Source of the DNA: Blastococcus aggregatus
Lineage (GTDB): Bacteria; Actinomycetota; Actinomycetes; Mycobacteriales; Geodermatophilaceae
Length of the DNA: 64,000 nt
Assembly: GCF_900221005.1 (NCBI RefSeq)
Contig: NZ_OBQI01000001.1
Location: 558,001 to 622,000, forward strand
Direction: 5' to 3'
Below the pieces are notes generated by a model. That model ran no database searches and had not been told where the DNA came from. It saw nothing but the letters and a program-made list of their open reading frames with translations. Shown piece by piece: positions 58,428 to 64,000 of the stretch (position 1 is the first letter of the stretch; every line of letters begins with the position of its first letter). The position numbers and the translations under genes are program-made.

Positions 58428-59411
58428 TTGTCAGCTCCCGCACTCACCCGGCCCACGGCTCCGCCCCGCGCCGAGCCCTACGCCGGGTTGCCGGACAACG
58501 CCATCGGCCGGCGCAAGAGCACGCTCGAGATCGTCACGCTGTACGTGATCGTGCTGGTGCCGTTCCTCGCCCTGGCCGCCGTCGTCCCCGCGGTGTGGGG
58601 CTGGGGCATCTCCTGGCTGGACGTCGGCCTCGCCGTCGGCTTCTACTACCTCTCCCTGCTCGGCGTGACCGTCGGCTACCACCGGCACTTCACGCACGCC
58701 TCGTTCAAGGGCAAGCGCCCCCTGCGCCTCGGCCTGGCCGTCGCCGGCTCGATGGCGATCCAGGGCCCGGTCAACCAGTGGGTGGCCGACCACCGCCGGC
58801 ACCACGCCTTCGCCGACCGGGCGGGCGACCCGCACAGCCCCTGGCGCTACGGCACGGACCTGCGCTCGCTGCTCAAGGGCATGTTCCACGCCCACCTGGG
58901 CTGGCTGTTCGACCGCCGCAAGACCAACCAGGAGCGCTACGCCCCCGACCTGCTCAAGGACCGCGGCCTGGTGTTCGTCAGCAGGACGTTCGTCGTGTGG
59001 GCCTTCCTCAGCCTGGCGATGCCCGCCGTCCTCGGCGGGCTCATCACCGGCAGCTGGGCCGGCGCCTGGTCGGCGTTCTTCTGGGCCGGTCTGGTCCGCG
59101 CGGCCCTGCTGCACCACGTCACCTGGTCGATCAACTCCGTCTGCCACGTCGTGGGCAACCGGCCGTTCGCGTCCCGCGACCGGGCCACGAACTTCTGGCC
59201 GCTGGCGATCCTCAGCGGCGGCGAGTCCTGGCACAACCTGCACCACGCCGACCCGACATGCGCCCGGCACGGGGTGCTGCGCGGCCAGATCGACATCAGC
59301 GCTCGGGTGATCTGGGTGTTCGAGAAGCTCGGCTGGGCCTCGCACGTCAAGTGGCCCGACCCGGTGCGCCTGGCCGCCAAGCGCCGCGTCGAGGCCCCGG
59401 CCGCGTCCTGA
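58428..59411 (+). CDS. Acyl-CoA/acyl-lipid fatty acid desaturase
   Basis: 327 residues. Three histidine boxes: GYHRHFTHASF, DHRRHHAFADR and WHNLHHADPTCARHG, with four membrane helices around them. This is the stearoyl-CoA delta-9 type (DesA3/Ole1-like), an oxygen-dependent integral membrane enzyme adjusting membrane fluidity. The start is TTG at 58428 with AGGAG 5 nt upstream. The promoter carries a 16-bp palindrome. Directly followed by a TetR gene that probably regulates it. Confidence 0.93.
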   Translation: MSAPALTRPTAPPRAEPYAGLPDNAIGRRKSTLEIVTLYVIVLVPFLALAAVVPAVWGWGISWLDVGLAVGFYYLSLLGVTVGYHRHFTHASFKGKRPLRLGLAVAGSMAIQGPVNQWVADHRRHHAFADRAGDPHSPWRYGTDLRSLLKGMFHAHLGWLFDRRKTNQERYAPDLLKDRGLVFVSRTFVVWAFLSLAMPAVLGGLITGSWAGAWSAFFWAGLVRAALLHHVTWSINSVCHVVGNRPFASRDRATNFWPLAILSGGESWHNLHHADPTCARHGVLRGQIDISARVIWVFEKLGWASHVKWPDPVRLAAKRRVEAPAAS

Positions 59412-59488
59412 GCACCGACCCCGGCCCCGCGCTCGAGGGGAACCCCGAGCGCGGGCCGGGCACGGACGGCGCCCGGGCCCGGGTGCGC

Positions 59489-60097
59489 ATGACCGGCGCG
59501 CAGCGGCGCGAGCAGCTCATCGACGTCGCCCGCGAGCTGTTCGGCCGGCGCGGGTACGGCGCCACCTCGATCGAGGAGATCGCGGCGCACGCGCACGTCA
59601 GCAAGCCCGTCGTCTACGAGCACTTCGGCGGCAAGGAGGGCATCCACGCCGTCGTCGTCGACCGCGAGATGCAGCTGCTGCTCGGCCGGTTCACCGCTGC
59701 CCTGTCCGACCCGGGGCACCCCCGCGAGCTGCTGCAGCGCGCCGCCCTGGTCCTGCTCGAGTACATCGAGTCCGACACCGACGGCTTCCTCGTCCTCACC
59801 CGCGACGCGCCGGTCACCAGCGGGGTGGGGGGCTACTCGTCGCTGATCGGCGAGGTGGCGCGCAAGGTCGAGCACATCCTCGGCGGGCACTTCGGCGCCC
59901 GCGGGTACGACCCGCGCCTCGCCGAGCTCTACAGCCAGGCGCTGGTCGGCATGGTCGCGCTGGTGGGCCAGTGGTGGCTGGACACCCGGACGCCGGACAA
60001 GCGGGTCGTCGCCGCGCACCTGGTGAACCTGGCCTACAACGGCCTGTCCCACCTGGACCCCTCGCCCGACCTGCTGGACGGGCCCCGCACCGACTGA
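59489..60097 (+). CDS. TetR-family transcriptional regulator
   Basis: 202 residues from this ATG. HTH: REQLIDVARELFGRRGYGATSIEEIAAHAHVSKPVVYEHFGGKEGIH; recognition helix VSKPVVYEHF. The C-terminal ligand domain includes YSQALVGMVALVGQWWLD. Starts at GTG 59483 or at CTG 59408 (which overlaps the desaturase stop as CTGA) are possible; the latter would add about 27 Pro/Gly-rich residues. Likely autoregulator of the desaturase operon sensing acyl-CoA; inference from context. Convergent with ispE. Confidence 0.88.
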   Translation: MTGAQRREQLIDVARELFGRRGYGATSIEEIAAHAHVSKPVVYEHFGGKEGIHAVVVDREMQLLLGRFTAALSDPGHPRELLQRAALVLLEYIESDTDGFLVLTRDAPVTSGVGGYSSLIGEVARKVEHILGGHFGARGYDPRLAELYSQALVGMVALVGQWWLDTRTPDKRVVAAHLVNLAYNGLSHLDPSPDLLDGPRTD

Positions 60098-60104
60098 GCG
60101 CCCG

Positions 60105-61037
60105 TCAGACCAGCCGTGCGCCGGGAACGGGTCCGGTGACCACCCGGACGGTGCGGAAGACGCCCTCGCCGGCCAGGGAGGCCGCCAGGCGGACCGCGGC
60201 CGTCTCGTCCTCCGCCAGCGCGGCGACCGTCGGGCCCGAGCCGCTGACGACAGCGCCCAGGGCGCCCGCGGACGTCGCCGCCCCCAGCGCCCGCCGCAGC
60301 TCCGGCCGCAGCGCGAGCGCGGGGGCCTGCAGGTCGTTCGCCAGCGCCGTCGCCAGCCCCGAGGCCGGGCCGCTGCGCAGCGCGCCGATCACCGGCTCGG
60401 CCGGGAGCAGCTCCTCGCCGTCGGGCAGCAGCCCCGCCGCCCGGAGCCGGTCGAGCTCCGCGTACACCGACGGCGTCGAGAGACCTTGGCCGGCGATGCC
60501 GAGGACCCAGTGCCACGCCCGGCCGGCCAGCACGGGGGCCAGCTGCTCGCCGCGTCCGGTGCCGAGCGCGACCCCGCCCAGCAGGCTGAACGGCACGTCG
60601 CTGCCCAGCCGGGCGGCCAGCTCCAGGAGGTCCGCCCGGTCCGCCCGCGTGCCCCAGAGCGCGTCGAGCGCCACCAGCGCGGCCGCGGCGTCGGCGCTGC
60701 CGCCGGCCAGCCCGGCCGCGGCGGGGATGGTCTTGGTGATCTCCAGGTGCGCGTCGGCGGGCACACCGGCGTGCTCGGCCAGCAGCTCGGCGGCGCGCCA
60801 GACCAGGTTCCGGCGGTCGGTCGGGACGGCGTCGGCCCCGGTGGCCGCGCCGGCGCCCTCGCCGCTGACGGCCAGGCTCAGCCCGTCCCCCTGCCGCGCG
60901 GTGACCGTGTCGAACAGCGAGACGGCGAGGTAGACCGTGCGCAGCTCGTGGAAGCCGTCGGCGCGCAGCGGCCCCACGGCCAGGTGTGCGTTGATCTTCG
61001 CCGGGGCGCGCGCGGTGCGGGCGCCGTCCGCGGTCAC
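60105..61037 (-). CDS. ispE: 4-diphosphocytidyl-2-C-methyl-D-erythritol kinase
   Basis: 310 residues. GHMP kinase motifs: [22 protein letters not shown] (substrate), [18 protein letters not shown] (ATP loop, the canonical GGGS being AGGS) and [16 protein letters not shown]. It phosphorylates CDP-ME in the MEP isoprenoid pathway. The GTG start overlaps the rsmA stop (GTGA). The rpfB-rsmA-ispE order is standard in actinobacteria. Confidence 0.95.
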   Translation of the reverse strand: MTADGARTARAPAKINAHLAVGPLRADGFHELRTVYLAVSLFDTVTARQGDGLSLAVSGEGAGAATGADAVPTDRRNLVWRAAELLAEHAGVPADAHLEITKTIPAAAGLAGGSADAAAALVALDALWGTRADRADLLELAARLGSDVPFSLLGGVALGTGRGEQLAPVLAGRAWHWVLGIAGQGLSTPSVYAELDRLRAAGLLPDGEELLPAEPVIGALRSGPASGLATALANDLQAPALALRPELRRALGAATSAGALGAVVSGSGPTVAALAEDETAAVRLAASLAGEGVFRTVRVVTGPVPGARLV

Positions 61038-61954
61038 GGCTGCACCTCGTCGGTCGCCGCCAGCCGGGCGAAGTCGGTGACCGACAGCTGCTCGCCGCGG
61101 GTGGCCGGATCGATGCCGGCCGCCCGCAGCCGGATCTCCGCCGCGGCGGGGCTGCCGGCCCAGCGCGCCAGCGCCGCACGCAGACCCTTGCGGCGGGTGG
61201 CGAAGGCCGCGTCGATCGCGGCGAAGGTGGCCCGCCGGTCCCCCGGCGGTGGCGGACGACGGACCAGGGCGACCAGCCCGGAGTCGACGTTGGGCTCGGG
61301 CCAGAACACCCGCCGGCCGACGTTGCCGGCCCTGCGCACGTCGCCGTACCAGGCGGCCTTGACCGAGGGGACGCCGTAGGCCGCGCCACCCGGGGGCGCG
61401 GCCAGCCGCTCGGCCACCTCCGCCTGCACCAGGATCAGCGCCCGGTCCAGGGTGGGCAGCAGCTCGAGCAGGTTCAGCAGCACCGGGACGGCGATGTTGT
61501 AGGGCAGGTTGGCGACCAGCGCCGTGGGCGGCGGGCCGGGGAGCTCCTGGATGCGCAGCGCGTCGGCCTCGACGACGGTCAGCCGGTCGGCGAGATCGGG
61601 CCGCCGCTCGGCGACCGTCCGCGGCAACCGCTGAGCCATCCGCGGATCGATCTCGACGGCGACGACGGCGGCCGAGGCCGCGAGCAGGCCCAGGGTCAGC
61701 GACCCCAGCCCGGGCCCGACCTCCAGCACGACGTCGTCGGGTCGCAGGTCGGCGGTCCGCACGATCCGCCGGATCGTGTTGGCGTCGTGCAGGAAGTTCT
61801 GGCCCAGCTGCTTGGTGGGGCGCAGCTCGAGCTCCGCGGCCAGCTCGCGGATCGCGGCCGGGCCGAGGAGCCCGTCGGACTGCTCGGGGACGGTGCTCAG
61901 GGGACGCCGATCAGCCGAAGAGGCGCGGCCCGCAGTGCGGCCACTGGCCGGCAC
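61034..61954 (-). CDS. rsmA: 16S rRNA dimethyladenosine transferase RsmA/KsgA
   Basis: 306 residues from GTG 61954. It has [24 protein letters not shown] motif [18 protein letters not shown], and catalytic [15 protein letters not shown] (NLPY). It dimethylates the two adjacent adenosines in 16S helix 45. The start is unclear: GTG 61954 lies 44 bp inside rpfB without a ribosome site, whereas CTG 61900 (reading [11 protein letters not shown]) starts 10 bp after the rpfB stop. No other in-frame ATG/GTG/TTG precedes the conserved core. Confidence 0.94.
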   Translation of the reverse strand: MPASGRTAGRASSADRRPLSTVPEQSDGLLGPAAIRELAAELELRPTKQLGQNFLHDANTIRRIVRTADLRPDDVVLEVGPGLGSLTLGLLAASAAVVAVEIDPRMAQRLPRTVAERRPDLADRLTVVEADALRIQELPGPPPTALVANLPYNIAVPVLLNLLELLPTLDRALILVQAEVAERLAAPPGGAAYGVPSVKAAWYGDVRRAGNVGRRVFWPEPNVDSGLVALVRRPPPPGDRRATFAAIDAAFATRRKGLRAALARWAGSPAAAEIRLRAAGIDPATRGEQLSVTDFARLAATDEVQP

Positions 61955-63002
61955 CGGAGCGCTGGTAGAGGAGCTGGGCCCGGTAGGTCTGCTCGTCCGG
62001 GCTGGCCTGCGACGGGAGGCCGGTCCCGCCGACGGACTGCCAGGTGCCGACCCCGAACTGGTACAGGCCGTGGTACTTGCCGGTGCTGCTGACCGCGTTG
62101 GGGCGACCGCCGGACTCGCAGGCCGCCAGAGCGCCCCAGTTGAGGCCGTCGGCAGCGGGGCTCGCGGTCGGGCGGGCCTTGGTGCCCACGGTGACCTGCT
62201 CGGTCACCGGCGCGCGGTCGACGGTCGTGCTCAGCGTCTCGCGGGCGGTCTCGACGCCGTCGGTGAGGGTGACGCGGTAGGTGACGGTCTGCTGGCCGTC
62301 GACGCCCGCCGTCGTGACCTTCTTCGTGCCGACGAGGGCCTCGGGGTCGGGCGTCTCGACGCGCTCGTGCGGCACGGCGACGGTCTCGGTGACGTCGCTG
62401 ACGGTGACGCGGAAGACCTGCAGGCGCAGCTGCGAGGTGAGCGGCTGGGAGAGCTCGGTGCTGGCGCGGTCGGTCGGGCTCAGGACGATGCCCTGCTCGT
62501 CCAGGAGGTCGCCTGCGGTGGCGGCGGTCGTGGTCACGACGCGCTCCTGGCCGTCCACGACGAGGACGACGTCCTTGGGCGTGGTGACCTTGAGGCTCAT
62601 GCCGTCCAGCGGCAGGCGCTCGCTGCGGCTCGCGGAGAGGACCAGGCCGTCGGCGCGGAGGCCGAGCTGCTCGAGCGCCTCGTCCACCGACAGGGCGGTC
62701 ACGTAGATCTCCTGCTCGACGCCGTCGATGCTGAGCTTCAGCGGACGGGCGCGGGTGAGCACGATGGTGTCGCCGTCGGCCAGCGCCTCGTGGGCGGCCG
62801 GCAGGAGGACATCGTGGGCGGCCGGCTCCAGGCCTTCCTCGTCGAGCACCTCGGCCACGGTGTCGGCGTAGGTGCCGATCCGCTGGGCCTGCCCGTCGAT
62901 GGTGAGGACGACGGACTTCTGGGCGATGAAGAACGCCAGCGTCCCGCCCACGAGTCCGAGCAGGACCAGGGCGAAGAGGCTGAAACGGAGCGAGCGGCGC
63001 AC
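61911..63002 (-). CDS. rpfB: Resuscitation-promoting factor RpfB
   Basis: 363 residues. Signal anchor [20 protein letters not shown], then three DUF348 repeats ([57 protein letters not shown]), a G5 domain ([18 protein letters not shown]) and the C-terminal Rpf transglycosylase domain [20 protein letters not shown] with the catalytic Glu of CESGG. A muralytic growth factor acting on peptidoglycan. GTG at 63002. Transcribed with a long GC-rich leader from a promoter at about 63165-63192. Confidence 0.94.
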   Translation of the reverse strand: MRRSLRFSLFALVLLGLVGGTLAFFIAQKSVVLTIDGQAQRIGTYADTVAEVLDEEGLEPAAHDVLLPAAHEALADGDTIVLTRARPLKLSIDGVEQEIYVTALSVDEALEQLGLRADGLVLSASRSERLPLDGMSLKVTTPKDVVLVVDGQERVVTTTAATAGDLLDEQGIVLSPTDRASTELSQPLTSQLRLQVFRVTVSDVTETVAVPHERVETPDPEALVGTKKVTTAGVDGQQTVTYRVTLTDGVETARETLSTTVDRAPVTEQVTVGTKARPTASPAADGLNWGALAACESGGRPNAVSSTGKYHGLYQFGVGTWQSVGGTGLPSQASPDEQTYRAQLLYQRSGAGQWPHCGPRLFG

Positions 63003-63364
63003 GGCACATCCAGGGGTCTCGAAACCCGGGCAGGAGGAGGGGGCACACCGCCGGTGGACGGCACGCCCGCTGCAGTCCGCATCCGGGTCGGCTGCTCGGC
63101 TGGAACCTGGGTTCCGGCCGGGCGCGCGCGGCCCGGGGCGTCCTCCACCCCGGCTGATCACGACACGATAACGAGCACGGTGTGTGGTGCAACGGTGCGA
63201 GACGAGTGAATCAGACCGTCGCCATGTCGCTATGTGGACGCGCCGACACGTTGAGTGACAGCCGTGCCGAGGTCAGCCACCCGGAGGCCACCCGCGCCTC
63301 GTCGACCCCGGTGAGCAAGGACACAGGGTGAACAGAGGCCGTTCGGCGCATCGACGGCGCCCGG
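63003..63364. other. 362-bp intergenic region upstream of rpfB
   Basis: No convincing gene. The left part is the rpfB leader with several GC dyads (near 63094-63108 the palindrome GGAACCTGGGTTCC) and the promoter at 63165-63192. The right part (63200-63364) lies between the rpfB promoter and the stop of the minus-strand gene at the edge; I see no clear terminator or RNA gene there. I looked for a c-di-AMP riboswitch because actinobacterial rpf genes can carry one, and did not recognise it. Confidence 0.6.
63165..63192 (-). promoter_or_regulatory. Candidate sigma70-type promoter of rpfB
   Basis: On the minus strand: TTGCAC (63187-63192), a 16-bp spacer, then TATCGT (63165-63170). A start near 63158 would give a leader of about 155 nt with GC-rich dyads (CCGGGG/CCCCGG, GGAACCCAGGTTCC). 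Confidence 0.5.
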
Positions 63365-64000
63365 TCAGCCCGCCAGCGCCCGCGCCCCGGCGCGCACCGG
63401 GCGCAGCCACGTCAGCAGGAACACCGCCACCGCCAGCCCGGCCACCAGCGCGCAGAACCCGCCGGCCACCAGAGCCACCGGGAGCAGGTCGAAGTGCTCG
63501 GTCACCCGGTCGCCCCGGTCGATCCCGGCGGTGAGCAGCAGCGCGCCCAGCGGCAGGAGCGCCAGCACGGTGGCCGCGGCCGAGACCAGGTGCGCCGACC
63601 AGGTGCGCAGCGCCTCGTCGACCGGCACGTCCGCCCCGGCCGCCGGCACCGGCCGGACGACCGCCCGCAGCAGCGCCAGCTCGGCCAGCACCCAGGCGAC
63701 CGCGGGGACGGCGACGGCGGTCCAGCCGACGACCTCGCCCACCTCCCCGCCCGACCACAGCCAGGCCGCGACGGCGAGCTCCGCGACGACCACCAGGCGG
63801 GTCGCCCACACCAGCCCGCCGGAGACGAGTTCCGCCTGCCGGGGCCGGCGGTGCGGCTGCGCCACGGTCCAGCGCGGGCGGGGGCGGGTGACCTCGGCGA
63901 GCAGCACGCCGGCCAGCAGGCCCAGCGCCAGGGCCGGCACCCAGAGGAAGACCGACGACTCGCCCTGCAGCACGACCAGGCCGACGATCCCGGCGATGCC
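63365..64000 (-). CDS. Polytopic membrane protein, 5' end outside window
   Basis: The frame is open to the window edge (211 residues seen). At least four hydrophobic helices: VFLWVPALALGLLAGVLLAEV, then about residues 60-85 (WATRLVVVAELAVAAWLW), a helix near VGWTAVAVPAVAWVLAELALL, and a C-terminal pair (VSAAATVLALLPLGALLL, VALVAGGFCALVAGLAVAVFLL). I do not recognise a family. It is encoded upstream of rpfB on the same strand but separated by about 360 bp, so probably independent. An internal GTG at 63973 is an alternative start. Confidence 0.6.
   Translation of the reverse strand, partial: GIAGIVGLVVLQGESSVFLWVPALALGLLAGVLLAEVTRPRPRWTVAQPHRRPRQAELVSGGLVWATRLVVVAELAVAAWLWSGGEVGEVVGWTAVAVPAVAWVLAELALLRAVVRPVPAAGADVPVDEALRTWSAHLVSAAATVLALLPLGALLLTAGIDRGDRVTEHFDLLPVALVAGGFCALVAGLAVAVFLLTWLRPVRAGARALAG

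Noticed and set aside
63003..63180. Possible c-di-AMP (ydaO) riboswitch before rpfB
   Set aside because: The conserved ydaO segments, such as a GGGTGAAT-like stretch, are not visible in the leader, so I list only a promoter.

Overview
The window looks like a chromosomal segment of a very GC-rich actinobacterium. Mycothiol chemistry (mca), a partial-menaquinone-saturation reductase (menJ-like), an RpfB-type resuscitation factor, the RNHCP, DUF501 and SpoIIE/STAS/HATPase families, many GTG starts and several leaderless-looking promoters all point that way. A member of the Geodermatophilaceae (Blastococcus, Geodermatophilus, Modestobacter) is my best guess from overall feel; this is inference. 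I see no transposase, integrase, CRISPR array, phage gene or origin, so the segment reads as core chromosome with one large surface-polysaccharide island.

Layout. 1-5.5 kb: PadR regulator with its partner HAAS membrane protein, menJ, a conserved unknown, mca with a small membrane protein, greA and an RNHCP zinc protein. 5.5-9.4 kb: M3 metallopeptidase and a DrrAB-type ABC exporter. 9.6-13 kb: AAA+ ATPase/VWA pair. 13-17.8 kb: DUF2252, SGNH hydrolase, thiolase, Bax-inhibitor membrane protein. 18-20.4 kb: a partner-switching module (membrane SpoIIE phosphatase, STAS antagonist, HATPase anti-sigma-like kinase), followed by an odd tRNA. 20.5-31.6 kb: UdgB-type uracil-DNA glycosylase, a CelD-like acyltransferase, then a minus-strand housekeeping block: mfd, SurA-like lipoprotein, mazG, eno, FtsB/DivIC-like, DUF501, ppx.

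31.7-53.7 kb is an exopolysaccharide/surface island: polyprenyl-phosphate sugar transferase, Wzx flippase, Wzy/O-antigen-ligase-like protein, BY-type tyrosine kinase/co-polymerase with its low-molecular-weight phosphatase, five glycosyltransferases, two polysaccharide deacetylases, a hexapeptide acetyltransferase, a glycerol-phosphate-type cytidylyltransferase, a CDP-alcohol phosphotransferase and a 1,717-residue secreted propeller/LamG/PKD protein. Several of its intergenic regions share a CCCTTYCGGG-like motif, and four first genes share an ACGGGGGA leader, suggesting common control.

53.9-64 kb returns to core genes: pth, rplY (Ctc/L25), prs, glmU, tRNA-Gln, a fatty-acid desaturase with a downstream TetR gene and an upstream palindrome, ispE, rsmA, rpfB and a truncated membrane protein at the right edge.

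The most unusual items are: (i) a class I tRNA (5-nt variable loop) whose anticodon reads UAA; (ii) a two-copy composite hairpin repeat at 5.4 and 55.5 kb sharing an identical 26-nt core with a compensatory stem change; (iii) a pth gene whose only start giving a complete fold is CTG; (iv) the shared motifs of the polysaccharide island; (v) an almost exact 903-bp-period internal duplication in the giant secreted protein. Functions are assigned from motifs read by eye; no database search was run.
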